Assembly: GCF_030053155.1 (NCBI RefSeq)
Contig: NZ_CP125641.1
Span: 310,001 to 374,000 of the forward strand
DNA from: Rhizobium sp. BT03
Lineage (GTDB): Bacteria > Pseudomonadota > Alphaproteobacteria > Rhizobiales > Rhizobiaceae
Length of the DNA: 64,000 nt
Direction of reading: 5' to 3'
The notes under the pieces were generated by a model, which was not told the origin of the DNA, ran no database searches, and worked only from the letters and a program-made list of their open reading frames with translations. How positions within the stretch are numbered: the stretch's first letter is position 1; every line of letters begins with the position of its first letter. Shown piece after piece: positions 17,438-25,953 of this stretch. Made by a program: the position numbers and the translations under genes.

Positions 17438-18631
17438 ATGCAGCCGAGTCTTGCTCTTCAGGACGATCAAGAGCATCTCCCGTCGCTTCTGGCAACAGAC
17501 GCGAAGGAGTTGTCCTATCAACTTCAGCAGCACCAGGCAAAAATCTTCCCGCCGCTTTCCCAAAAGACCATCAGGACATTTTCGCCGGCGGAAGCGGCGG
17601 CCTTCATCGGCATCGGCGAAGGTTATCTCCGGCAGGTGGCCGCCGATGGCCATGGGCCCGATCCGCTGGCAAACGGACGGCGGCTCTACAGCGCAACCGA
17701 TATGGATCGGATTCGCCGGGTCCTCGACGAGCGAAACGGCACGCCGAAATATGTGCCGGCCCGCAGGCCGGGAGAAAAGCTCCAGATCGTCTCCGTCATG
17801 AATTTCAAGGGTGGTTCGGGCAAGACCACCACCGCGGCCCATCTGGCGCAGTTCATGGCGCTGAGGGGCTACCGCGTGCTCGCCGTCGATCTCGATCCGC
17901 AGGCCTCGCTGTCCGCCCTGTTCGGCCATCAGCCGGAATTCGACGTCGGCGAGGGCGAAACGATCTACGGCGCGATCCGCTATGAGCAGCCGCGCCCCAT
18001 CGCCGACATCGTTCGCGCCACCTACACGCCCAATCTGCACCTCATTCCGGGAAATCTCGAGCTGATGGAGTTCGAGCACGAAACGCCGAAGGCGATGTCG
18101 TCGGGTAGGTCGGAGACGATGTTCTTTGCCCGCATCGGCGAGGTCTTGACCGAGATCGAAAGCCTCTACGACATCGTGGTCATCGACTGCCCGCCGCAGC
18201 TGGGGTTCCTGACGATGTCGGCGCTCTGCGCGGCGACCTCGGTGCTGATCACCGTCCATCCGCAGATGCTCGACGTCATGTCGATGTCGCAGTTTCTGAC
18301 GATGACGAGCGAGCTGATGTCGGTCGTGGAGAAGGCCGGCGGACGCACCAGCTATGACTGGATGCGCTATCTGGTGACGCGCTTCGAGCCGAATGACGGA
18401 CCGCAGAGCCAGATGACCGGCTTCATGCGGGCGATCTTCGGCAATCGAATGCTCCACAATGCCATGGTCAAGTCGACGGCCGTCTCCGATGCCGGCGTCA
18501 CCAAGCAGACCCTCTACGAGGTCGAGCGATCGCAGTTCACCCGCGGGACCTATGACCGGGCGCTGGAGTCGCTCAATCTCGTCAACAGCGAGATCGAGGC
18601 GCATATTCGCTCGACCTGGGGGAGGAAATAG
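17438..18631 (+). CDS. repA: Plasmid partitioning protein RepA (ParA-type ATPase)
   Basis: A 397-residue Walker-type partition ATPase of repABC replicons. An N-terminal MerR-like HTH segment (about residues 47-100, RTFSPAEAAAFIGIGEGYLRQ) precedes the deviant Walker A KGGSGKTT (124-131). Asp-rich VDLDPQASLS and VVIDCPPQLG are the A' and B motifs. It should position plasmid copies by ATP-dependent nucleoid binding and repress its own operon. Its stop lies 4 bases before repB. Confidence 0.97.
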   Translation: MQPSLALQDDQEHLPSLLATDAKELSYQLQQHQAKIFPPLSQKTIRTFSPAEAAAFIGIGEGYLRQVAADGHGPDPLANGRRLYSATDMDRIRRVLDERNGTPKYVPARRPGEKLQIVSVMNFKGGSGKTTTAAHLAQFMALRGYRVLAVDLDPQASLSALFGHQPEFDVGEGETIYGAIRYEQPRPIADIVRATYTPNLHLIPGNLELMEFEHETPKAMSSGRSETMFFARIGEVLTEIESLYDIVVIDCPPQLGFLTMSALCAATSVLITVHPQMLDVMSMSQFLTMTSELMSVVEKAGGRTSYDWMRYLVTRFEPNDGPQSQMTGFMRAIFGNRMLHNAMVKSTAVSDAGVTKQTLYEVERSQFTRGTYDRALESLNLVNSEIEAHIRSTWGRK

Positions 18632-18635
18632 ATAG

Positions 18636-19637
18636 ATGGCGCGCAAGAACCTCATCGAAATCTCCGCTCCGAGCCCGGCCAGGGTGGAAATGGTCGCACC
18701 GCGCGACAATCGCCCGATCGCGGGATTCGTGCCGCAGGAGCGCAGTGCGGCGCCCGTCGGCGGCATTACCAAGACGCTCGGCAACATTACCGAAAAAATG
18801 GAACGGGCGAGTGAGCTCGAACGGCAGCTTGCCGCCGGCCAGACCATCGTCGAACTCGATCCCAGCCTGATCGACGCGTCCTTCGTCAGCGACCGATTGG
18901 CAATCGATCCGGCCGAACTCGCACAGCTTGTCGAGCAGATTCGCGAGCATGGGCAGCAGGTTCCGATTCTCGTGCGTCCGCATCCTGAAACCAGGGGACG
19001 CTATCAGGTGGCCTACGGCCATCGCCGCCTGGCCGCCGCGACAGAAATCGGCATCAGGGTGCGCGCGGTCGTTCGCGATCTCACCGACGGTCAGCTGGTC
19101 GTCAGCCAGGGGCAGGAAAACAGCGCCCGCACCAATCTTTCCTACATCGAGCGTGCGCTCTTTGCATCGAGGCTCGAAGAACGCAGCTTCGGCCGCGATG
19201 TGATCATGGCGGCGCTCGGCGTCGATAAGGCGGCGCTGTCGAGAATGCTGATCGTGATACGGCAGGTTCCCCTTGATTTGATCAACGCCATCGGTGCGGC
19301 GCCCGATATCGGCCGCCGGCGATGGCTTGAACTGGGCGAGCGGCTTGAGAAGGCCGATATCGAAAAGATCGTCGCCGAGTTGTCCGCGGACGACGCGCGG
19401 AAAAATTCGAGCGACGAGCGGTTTCAACGGGCACTGGTTCTGGCAACGAAAAAGACAGCGACACAGAAGCCGGCGGTGGCCAAAACCGAGGTCGGCGGTG
19501 TGCCGGTCATGATCAAGAAGACAGCCTCAGGCGCGACCTTCGTCTTCGACGGCAAGAGCGCGCCCGGTTTCGATCAGTTCGTCCAGGAACGGCTGCAGAG
19601 CCTGTTCCAGGAGTTCAAAAAGCACAGAGGAGCGTAA
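18636..19637 (+). CDS. repB: Plasmid partitioning protein RepB (ParB-type)
   Basis: A 333-residue centromere-binding protein. It has a basic N-terminus that contacts RepA, the ParB/Srx nucleotide-binding motifs QQVPILVRPHP, YQVAYGHRRLAA and GQENSARTNLSYIERA, and an HTH around residues 185-215 (RDVIMAALGVDKAALSRM). The C-terminal segment would dimerise. It should load at parS and help RepA repression. It follows repA in the canonical order and is separated from repC by the antisense RNA region. Confidence 0.97.
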   Translation: MARKNLIEISAPSPARVEMVAPRDNRPIAGFVPQERSAAPVGGITKTLGNITEKMERASELERQLAAGQTIVELDPSLIDASFVSDRLAIDPAELAQLVEQIREHGQQVPILVRPHPETRGRYQVAYGHRRLAAATEIGIRVRAVVRDLTDGQLVVSQGQENSARTNLSYIERALFASRLEERSFGRDVIMAALGVDKAALSRMLIVIRQVPLDLINAIGAAPDIGRRRWLELGERLEKADIEKIVAELSADDARKNSSDERFQRALVLATKKTATQKPAVAKTEVGGVPVMIKKTASGATFVFDGKSAPGFDQFVQERLQSLFQEFKKHRGA

Positions 19638-19644
19638 CGCGCAA

Positions 19645-19697
19645 AAGAAAAAGGCCCCCAACGACGGCGTCGTGGAAGCCCTTCTCAGATCTTAAGC
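19645..19697 (-). ncRNA. Antisense counter-transcribed RNA between repB and repC (ctRNA/incA)
   Basis: On the minus strand a strong promoter reads TTGACT (19732-19727), 17 bases, then GATTCT (19709-19704), placing the start near 19697. The transcript ends in a GC-rich hairpin built from GGCTTCC/GGGGGCC plus ACGAC/GTCGT around a GCC loop, followed by TTTTTCTTTT (ending near 19643). The predicted length of about 50-55 nucleotides matches the small antisense RNAs known from rhizobial repABC plasmids, which limit RepC synthesis and set incompatibility. The exact ends are predicted only. Confidence 0.85.
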
Positions 19698-19742
19698 ACA
19701 TCGAGAATCGCATTTCCACGAATCACAGTCAAGCGTCTTAGG

Positions 19743-19769
19743 CACCAAATTGGTGGATGGTTTTCTTTT
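19743..19769 (+). terminator. Attenuator hairpin in the repC leader (S-element-like)
   Basis: The perfect palindrome CACCAAATTGGTG (19743-19755) is followed by GATGG and TTTTCTTTT on the plus strand, giving an intrinsic terminator 22 bases before repC. In repABC plasmids such an element forms when the antisense RNA binds the leader, stopping transcription into repC or hiding its ribosome site. Confidence 0.7.
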
Positions 19770-19790
19770 GCCTGAACGAAGGTGAAGGCA

Positions 19791-21083
19791 ATGGAGAGTG
19801 GATATGTGACGACGCCCTTCGGGCGGCGGCCGATGTCGCTTGGCATGCTGGCGAGCCAGCAACTGGCCGAGACGATCGAGCCGGGAATGAAACGCAGCAA
19901 GTGGAAACTGTTCCGGGCAATCTGCGAAGCGCGGCCGGCACTCGGCGTGACCGATCGGGCGCTGACGGTGCTCGACGCACTGCTGACCTTCTATCCCGAC
20001 GATGAAATCTCCGAGGAGAAAGGCCTGATCGTCTTTCCCTCGAATGCACAGCTATCGTTGCGCGCCCGCGGCATGACGCCGGCGACGCTGCGGCGCCATC
20101 TTGCCGTCCTGGTCGAGGCCGGTCTGATCCTGCGCAAGGACAGTCCGAACGGAAAACGTTATGCCCGCCGCGACAGGGCAGGGGCGATTGGCGAGGCCTT
20201 CGGCTTCAGCATCGCGCCGCTTCTGGCACGCGCGGCCGAGATCGAAAGCCTTGCGGCCCAGGCGATCGCGGACCGGGAACTGCTCCGGGTGACCAGGGAG
20301 CGCCTGACGGTCTGCCGGCGCGATATTTCCAAGCTGATCTCAACGGCGATCGACGAAGCGGTTCCGGGCGATTGGGAGCAGATGACGATGATGTTTCGCG
20401 CGATCGTCGCCAGAATTCCGCGCGTGGCGGGCATCGACGAGCTGGCATCGCTGCTCGACGAGATGGGGCTGCTGCGGGACGAGGCCGTCAACCTGCTGGA
20501 AAGGCACATTAAAAGACAAAAAATAGACGCCAATGAGTCTCAAAATGAGCGTCACAAACAGAATTCAAATCCCGACTCCATTTATGAACTTGAACCAAGC
20601 TTCGACACGAAGCAGGGCGAAAAGGCAGCGACAAACAACGAGGCTATGGCCGAACCGCGGGGTGAGCAAAGGCCGAGGCCGCTCAAGCCATCGGCTGGAA
20701 TGGTCGGCAAGGCAGCTCCGGTGTCCGGCCCAGGCCTGAAATCCTTCCCGCTCGCCCTTGTTCTCCAAGCCTGCCCCCAAATCCTCGACTATGGACCGGG
20801 CGGAACCATCGGCAATTGGCGAGATCTGATGTCGGCCGCGGTCATCGTGCGCTCGATGCTCGGTATCAGTCCATCGGCCTATGAGGAAGCCTGCGCCGGC
20901 ATGGGACCGGAAAATGCCGCGACGGTCATCGCCTGTATCCTGGAAAGGGGAGGGCATATCAATTCGCCCGGCGGCTATCTCAGGGATCTCACCCGCAGAA
21001 CCGAAAGAGGCGAGTTTGCGATCGGGCCGATGCTGATGGCGTTGGTGCGGGCCAATGGGCCGGCAGCAAGGCATGCCGGTTGA
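19791..21083 (+). CDS. repC: Replication initiation protein RepC
   Basis: A 430-residue initiator. The N-terminus (ESGYVTTPFGRRPMSLGMLA) matches the RepC family signature, and a winged-helix DNA-binding region follows (FPSNAQLSLRARGMTPATLRRHLAVL, about residues 82-110). RepC normally binds an origin inside its own coding region, so oriV is expected within this gene. The ATG at 19791 is preferred over the in-frame GTG at 19782 because GAAGGTG stands at the right distance. The linker at residues 240-300 is less conserved and locally AT-richer (20510-20600), a plausible melting region. Expression is probably set by the antisense RNA. Confidence 0.96.
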   Translation: MESGYVTTPFGRRPMSLGMLASQQLAETIEPGMKRSKWKLFRAICEARPALGVTDRALTVLDALLTFYPDDEISEEKGLIVFPSNAQLSLRARGMTPATLRRHLAVLVEAGLILRKDSPNGKRYARRDRAGAIGEAFGFSIAPLLARAAEIESLAAQAIADRELLRVTRERLTVCRRDISKLISTAIDEAVPGDWEQMTMMFRAIVARIPRVAGIDELASLLDEMGLLRDEAVNLLERHIKRQKIDANESQNERHKQNSNPDSIYELEPSFDTKQGEKAATNNEAMAEPRGEQRPRPLKPSAGMVGKAAPVSGPGLKSFPLALVLQACPQILDYGPGGTIGNWRDLMSAAVIVRSMLGISPSAYEEACAGMGPENAATVIACILERGGHINSPGGYLRDLTRRTERGEFAIGPMLMALVRANGPAARHAG

Positions 21084-21140
21084 GGGAATTCCGTTGCGCG
21101 ACAACCATATTGTGTTCGGCTGTAATCACCTCTTTACAAC

Positions 21141-21178
21141 TAACATGTCACTCTGTTACATCAATCCCGATAATCGGG
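21141..21178 (+). promoter_or_regulatory. Operator-like repeats and hairpin before the DapA-family gene
   Basis: TAACA (21141-21145) and TGTTA (21154-21158) form a dyad downstream of a TTTACA hexamer (possible -35). The perfect 13-base palindrome CCCGATAATCGGG (21166-21178) has its right arm fused to the GGGAGGG ribosome site of the next gene. The dyad could bind the GntR protein encoded downstream. The hairpin could mask the ribosome site. Confidence 0.5.
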
Positions 21179-21188
21179 AGGGATATAT

Positions 21189-22073
21189 TTGACCCAGAAA
21201 TTCGGGCTGTCAGTCGCTCTCGCCACGCCGTTCGACGGCAATGGCGATATAGCGATCGAGGTTATGATCGCGCAGGCAAGGCGATGCCTTGCTGCCGGAT
21301 GCTCCAGCGTCACGCTGTTCGGGACGACGGGTGAAGGCTCCTCGATCGGAAGCCGGGAACGGGACCGCGTCTTTGCGGCCTTCCTCGATGCCGGGATCGC
21401 CGCGAAAAACATCATCGTCGGCGTGCTGGTCGACGCTGCCGAGGACGCGGCGATGCAGGCCGATCATGCGCTTTCCGAGGGTGTTCGCAATATCCTTCTT
21501 GCCCCACCGTCCTATTTCAAGAACGTCAGCGACGACGGTGTCTTCCAGTGGTTTTCGGCCGTCTTCGCCATATTGGGCGACAAGGCGCGGGATATCATCG
21601 TCTACAACCTTCCTTCGCTCACCATGGTTCCGCTGACCGTGTCGCTGATCGGAAGGCTGCGGAGCGCCTTCCCCAAGATCGTCACAGGCGTCAAGGATTC
21701 TTCCGGCGACTGGCCGTATACCGAAAGCCTGCTCAAGGCGCATAGCGATCTCATCATCCTGGTGGGTGATGAACGGCATCTCGCCAAGGGTGTGCGGCTC
21801 GGCGGCCAGGGGGCTATCTCCGGGATGGCGAATTTTGTACCCCGCGACGTCAAGCTGATGGCCGAAGAAGGCCAGGACGACCCCCGCATCGAGGGGTTCG
21901 TGGCCGAACTGTTGAAATATCCTGTCGTCCCGGCCGTGAAGGCAATGGTGGCGCACGTGATGTCAGAGGAGATCTGGCTTGCGGTTCGCCCACCGCTCGG
22001 TTCAATATCCGGCGAAGGGCAGGCGCAACTCGTTATGGCTTTCGATAAGCTTTTCCAGTCGAAAGCGGCATAG
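21189..22073 (+). CDS. DapA-family (dihydrodipicolinate synthase/N-acetylneuraminate lyase) aldolase
   Basis: A 294-residue class I lyase. GTTGEG (residues 45-50) binds the pyruvyl carboxylate, Lys169 (GVKDSSGDW) should form the Schiff base and Tyr139 (VYNLP) is the conserved proton-transfer residue. The family condenses or cleaves pyruvate and an aldehyde, for example with 2-keto-3-deoxy sugar acids. The neighbouring GntR regulator, sugar transporter and kinase make a catabolic sugar-acid lyase more likely than lysine synthesis. Translation appears to start at TTG (21189) behind GGGAGGG. Confidence 0.87.
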   Translation: MTQKFGLSVALATPFDGNGDIAIEVMIAQARRCLAAGCSSVTLFGTTGEGSSIGSRERDRVFAAFLDAGIAAKNIIVGVLVDAAEDAAMQADHALSEGVRNILLAPPSYFKNVSDDGVFQWFSAVFAILGDKARDIIVYNLPSLTMVPLTVSLIGRLRSAFPKIVTGVKDSSGDWPYTESLLKAHSDLIILVGDERHLAKGVRLGGQGAISGMANFVPRDVKLMAEEGQDDPRIEGFVAELLKYPVVPAVKAMVAHVMSEEIWLAVRPPLGSISGEGQAQLVMAFDKLFQSKAA

Positions 22074-22079
22074 TCGGGC

Positions 22080-22757
22080 ATGCTGCGGGAAGAGGCGATG
22101 GACGGAATGGACGAGCAGCCGACGCTGCGGGAAAAGGCGTATGCGAGCTTCACGCGCCATCTTCTTGCGCGTGACGTACGTCCTGGCCAGTTCGTGTCGC
22201 AACGCCGTCTGGTGGAACTGACCGGACTGACGCTTGGCGCCATCCGTGAGCTCATCCCAAGGCTTGAAGCCGAGGGGCTGATCAAAACGGTGCCGCAGCG
22301 GGGATTGCAGATCGCCCACATCGATCTCAATCTCATCCGCGAGGCGTTTCAGTTGCGCGTGTTCCTGGAGAAGGAAGCCGTAGCGCTCTTCACCCGGTCG
22401 GCGTCGGACGAGACGATCGCCGGGCTTTTGAAGCAGCATCGGGATATCGCCGACGCCATTCGAAGCGGCGATGGCTCGCATGAGCTCGAACTGCGCGCGC
22501 AGGCCGTCGACTGGGGCATGCACGACGCCTTTATCGATGCGCTTGGCAATACCATCATTTCGAATGCCTACCGGGTGAACTCGATCAAGATGCGCCTGAT
22601 CAGCCAGGATCGGTTTCGCATCGAGGGTCATGTCGGGCCTGTCATGGGCGAGCACCTGAAGGTGCTCGAGGCGATCGAACGACGATCGGCGGAGGACGCC
22701 GTCAACAACCTTGTCGCACACATCAACGGTGCAAGGGACCGTGCGCTGAGGATCTAA
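22080..22757 (+). CDS. GntR family (FadR/FCD-type) transcriptional regulator
   Basis: A 225-residue regulator. The N-terminal winged helix (about residues 15-75) contains VSQRRLVELTGLTLGAIRELIPRL and the wing RGLQIAHID. The C-terminal all-helical FCD ligand domain has the metal/ligand histidines expected in this group (MHDAF and HLKVLEAI). It begins 6 bases after the DapA-family gene, so it is probably the local regulator of this catabolic operon, releasing DNA on binding a sugar acid or related ligand. Confidence 0.9.
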   Translation: MLREEAMDGMDEQPTLREKAYASFTRHLLARDVRPGQFVSQRRLVELTGLTLGAIRELIPRLEAEGLIKTVPQRGLQIAHIDLNLIREAFQLRVFLEKEAVALFTRSASDETIAGLLKQHRDIADAIRSGDGSHELELRAQAVDWGMHDAFIDALGNTIISNAYRVNSIKMRLISQDRFRIEGHVGPVMGEHLKVLEAIERRSAEDAVNNLVAHINGARDRALRI

Positions 22758-22812
22758 TCGGGAATAATCAGCCGGAGGTGAGGAGATCGCCGGCAAAAGG
22801 AGGAGGAATACC

Positions 22813-24141
22813 ATGCCATCATTTTTGAATCCGACGAGACGCGGCTTTCTGGCGGGGACGGCCGCTTTCGGGGCGAGCAGCATGCTCGGCTTGCGCTCGG
22901 CATCGGCTGCCGTCGACTGGAAGCGCTTCGCCGACACTACGCTCGAGGTCAATCTGGTCAAGAGCCCGCGCAGCGAAATACTCCTGAAGTACCTGTCCGA
23001 ATTCGAGGATCTCACCGGCATCAAGGTCAATGCCGAAGCAACGCCCGAGCAGCAGCAGCGCCAGAAGACGACCATCGAGCTCAGCTCCGGCAAGCCGAGC
23101 TTCGATGTCGTGCATATGAGCTATCACGTCCAGAAGCGGCAGTTCGAAAAGGGCGGCTGGCTTGCCGATATCGGCGGCTTCCTCAAGGATCCCGCGCTGA
23201 CCGATCCATCCCTGACGGAAGGTGATTTCGCCGAAGCCGGCCTCGCCTTCGCCAAGGACGCCGGCGGCGTTCTGCGTTCTCTTCCCTTTTCGGTCGATTA
23301 CTGGATCATCTACTGGAACAAGGCGCTGTTCGAGAAGAAGGGGCTTTCCTACCCGACGACGTTCGAAGAGCTGGCAAGTGCGGCCGAAGCACTCACCGAT
23401 CCGTCGACCAACACCTACGGCTTCGTCGCCCGCGGCCTGAAGAACGCCAATACGCCGGTCTGGACGTCGCTGCTGCTCGGCTACGGTTCGAGCCCGCTCG
23501 GCCCAGATGGCAAGCTGCGCACGACATCGCCGGAAGCGATCGATGCCGCCAAGCTTTACCAGAAGCTGATGACCAAGACCGCCCCTCCCGGCGTCTCCGG
23601 CTTCAACTGGGCCGAGGCCCAGTCGGCCTTCCTGCAGGGCAAGATCGGCATGTGGCTCGATGGCGTCGGCTTTGCGCCGCCGATCGAGAATCCTGAGAAG
23701 TCGCGCGTCGTCGGCCAGGTCGGTTACGGCATCATGCCGAAAGGCCCGAAGGCACAGGCTGCGGGAACCTTCGGCGACGGGCTCGGCGTCGTCGCCGCAA
23801 GCCAGAAAAAGGAAGCCGCCTATCTCTTCTGCCAATGGGCGATCTCGCATGAGATGGGCGCCCGTCTGCTGCAGGCCGGCGCCGGTGTTCCTTTCCGCCA
23901 GTCCGTGCTCGAGGATGCCAAGGTCCGCGAAGGCGTCAAGATGCCGGGTGCGTGGCTTGATGCCGTCGTCGGTTCCGGCAAGATCTCGCAGCTCGCGCTG
24001 CCGGTCATCATTCCGGTCACCGAGTTCCGCGACATCTATGGCGTCGGCCTCACCAACATGATTGGCGGCGCCGATCCGGAAAGCGAACTCAAGGCCGCGA
24101 CGGCGCAGTTCGAACCCGTCCTGGCGAAAAGCGAGGGATAA
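22813..24141 (+). CDS. Sugar ABC transporter substrate-binding protein with Tat signal
   Basis: A 442-residue family 1 extracellular solute-binding protein. The N-terminus carries a twin-arginine signal (TRRGFLAGTAAFGASSM) followed by ASA, which means it is probably exported folded. The body shows the usual pattern: LTGIKVNAEATPEQQQRQ, FDVVHMSYH, and PFSVDYWIIYWNKALFEKKGL. AGGAGGA precedes the ATG. Its stop overlaps the start of the first permease. No ATPase gene follows in this operon. Confidence 0.92.
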   Translation: MPSFLNPTRRGFLAGTAAFGASSMLGLRSASAAVDWKRFADTTLEVNLVKSPRSEILLKYLSEFEDLTGIKVNAEATPEQQQRQKTTIELSSGKPSFDVVHMSYHVQKRQFEKGGWLADIGGFLKDPALTDPSLTEGDFAEAGLAFAKDAGGVLRSLPFSVDYWIIYWNKALFEKKGLSYPTTFEELASAAEALTDPSTNTYGFVARGLKNANTPVWTSLLLGYGSSPLGPDGKLRTTSPEAIDAAKLYQKLMTKTAPPGVSGFNWAEAQSAFLQGKIGMWLDGVGFAPPIENPEKSRVVGQVGYGIMPKGPKAQAAGTFGDGLGVVAASQKKEAAYLFCQWAISHEMGARLLQAGAGVPFRQSVLEDAKVREGVKMPGAWLDAVVGSGKISQLALPVIIPVTEFRDIYGVGLTNMIGGADPESELKAATAQFEPVLAKSEG

Positions 24142-25082
24142 TGGCCTCGGCAAGCATCGAAACGGCCGCAGCCGCCAAGGCCGCCTCGAAGGGAAGGAGC
24201 AACGCGGGTCGCGTTGCTCCCAACTATTGGCCCTTCGTCATCCCGGCGCTGATCGTCATTGCGGCGGTCATCGTTTTTCCATGGGTATTTACCCTTTGGA
24301 TGAGCGTCAACAGCTGGACGCTCGGCCAGTCCCAGGTCTTCGCCGGACTGGACAATTATGCCCGCCTGGCCGTGGACATGCGCTTCTGGGAGTCGCTGTG
24401 GCATACGGTGCTTTATACGACGCTCTCCGTGGTGGCGCCCCTTTTTCTAGGGACGCTCGCCGCGCTGATTTTCGATACGCAATTTCCGCTGCGCGGCCTT
24501 TTGCGCGGCATGTTCGTGATGCCGATGATGGCGACGCCGGTCGCCATCGCCCTCGTCTGGACGATGATGTTCCATCCGCAGCTCGGCGTCCTCAATTATC
24601 TTCTTTCCTTCATCGGTATCGGCCCGCAGGAGTGGATCTATAATCAGAGCAGCGTCATCCCCTCGCTGGTGCTGGTCGAGACCTGGCAATGGACGCCGCT
24701 CATCATGCTGATCGTGCTGGGCGGCCTGGCGGCGGTTCCGCGCGAGCCCTATGAAAGTGCCGAGATCGACGGCGCCAATGTCTGGCAGAAATTCCGCTAT
24801 CTGACCCTGCCGATGATCGCGCCCTTCCTGATGATCGCCGTGATCATCCGCAGCATCGATGCGGTGAAGAGCTTCGACATCATCTATGCCATGACCCAGG
24901 GCGGCCCGGGCACGGCATCTGAAACGATCAATATCTATCTCTACAACACCGCTTTCGCCTACTATGATATCGGTTACGGCTCGGCCATGGCCGTGGTTTT
25001 CTTCATCCTCATCGTCCTGCTCTCCTTCGTCCTTCTGATGCTCCGGCAGCGCGCGAACTGGACAGACGGGGAGGCACGCTGA
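24141..25082 (+). CDS. Sugar ABC transporter permease (MalF type)
   Basis: A 313-residue permease with six predicted membrane helices. The cytoplasmic EAA loop is YESAEIDGANVWQKFRYLTLP (about residues 203-223), the site for the ATPase. The hydrophilic, alanine- and lysine-rich N-terminus (residues 1-30) precedes the first helix YWPFVIPALIVIAAVIVFPW. The ATG overlaps the binding-protein stop, and its own stop overlaps the next start, so the three genes are tightly coupled. Confidence 0.93.
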   Translation: MASASIETAAAAKAASKGRSNAGRVAPNYWPFVIPALIVIAAVIVFPWVFTLWMSVNSWTLGQSQVFAGLDNYARLAVDMRFWESLWHTVLYTTLSVVAPLFLGTLAALIFDTQFPLRGLLRGMFVMPMMATPVAIALVWTMMFHPQLGVLNYLLSFIGIGPQEWIYNQSSVIPSLVLVETWQWTPLIMLIVLGGLAAVPREPYESAEIDGANVWQKFRYLTLPMIAPFLMIAVIIRSIDAVKSFDIIYAMTQGGPGTASETINIYLYNTAFAYYDIGYGSAMAVVFFILIVLLSFVLLMLRQRANWTDGEAR

Positions 25083-25897
25083 TGAAGCGCAAGACGCTCG
25101 ATCGCATCGGACTGCTGTTTGTCGCCCTGGTGATGATCTCGCCGGTCGTCCTGTTCTTCCTCTGGATGATCTCGCTGTCGCTGAAATACGAGATCGACAA
25201 CGGCGCCTATCCGCCGATCTTCATTCCGGAGCGTTTCGCCTGGACGAATTATCTGAAGGTCTTCGAGGAGAACAATTTCTTCCTCTATCTCTGGAATTCC
25301 GTACTGGTGACCGGTGCCGCGACGCTTCTGGCGCTGCTGATCGGCGTGCCGGCCGGCTACGGCATCGCGCGGCTGAAGGCGGAGAAGTCGGCGATGGTCA
25401 TCATGATCGCCCGTATGACGCCCGGCCTTTCCTTCCTGATCCCGCTTTTCCTGCTGTTCCAGTGGCTGAACCTGCTCGGCACGTTGATGCCGCAGATCAT
25501 CATCCATCTCGTCGTCACCGTGCCGATCGTCGTCTGGATCATGATCGGCTATTTCGAGACGACGCCGATGGAGCTGGAAGAGGCTGCAAGCATCGACGGC
25601 GCGACGCCCTGGCAGATTTTCCGCCTGGTCGCTTTGCCGATCGCCAAACCCGGCATTGTCGTCGCCTTCATCCTGTCGGTCATCTTCTCCTGGAACAACT
25701 TCGTCTTCGGGATCGTGCTCGCCAGTCGCGAGACGCGTACGCTTCCGGTCGCGGTCTACAACATGCTCTCCTTCGAACAGGTCAGTTGGGGGCCGCTTGC
25801 TGCTGCGGCGCTGATCGTCACCTTGCCCGTGCTGATATTGACGGTGTTTGCGCAGCGGCAGATCGTGGCGGGGCTGACGGCCGGGGCCGTCAAGTGA
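25082..25897 (+). CDS. Sugar ABC transporter permease (MalG type)
   Basis: A 271-residue partner permease with the EAA loop LEEAASIDGATPWQIFRLVALP and the C-terminal signature QRQIVAGLTAGAVK typical of MalG-like subunits. It overlaps the preceding permease by one base (TGATG). An ATPase gene would normally follow, but the next gene is a sugar kinase. The complex must therefore borrow an ATPase encoded elsewhere. Confidence 0.93.
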   Translation: MKRKTLDRIGLLFVALVMISPVVLFFLWMISLSLKYEIDNGAYPPIFIPERFAWTNYLKVFEENNFFLYLWNSVLVTGAATLLALLIGVPAGYGIARLKAEKSAMVIMIARMTPGLSFLIPLFLLFQWLNLLGTLMPQIIIHLVVTVPIVVWIMIGYFETTPMELEEAASIDGATPWQIFRLVALPIAKPGIVVAFILSVIFSWNNFVFGIVLASRETRTLPVAVYNMLSFEQVSWGPLAAAALIVTLPVLILTVFAQRQIVAGLTAGAVK

Positions 25898-25905
25898 GCA
25901 GGTGA

Positions 25906-25953
25906 GACGACGGTTTTGACGATGTCTTCACACTTTCCGGTATCATGCTCTAG
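25906..25953. repeat. RIME-like mosaic element fragment (overlaps kinase start)
   Basis: This segment ends in ATCATGCTCTAG (25942-25953), the same 12-mer and orientation as the element at 26905-26950. It contains the GACGATGTCTTCACACTTTC style sequence seen in rhizobial intergenic mosaic palindromes. It supplies the ribosome-site region and the first 10 or so codons of the kinase gene. Confidence 0.5.

Noticed and set aside
17161..21083. parS centromere matching GTTNNCNGCNGNNAAC
   Set aside because: Scanned by eye through the rep region without finding a match. It may lie outside the window or diverge from the consensus.
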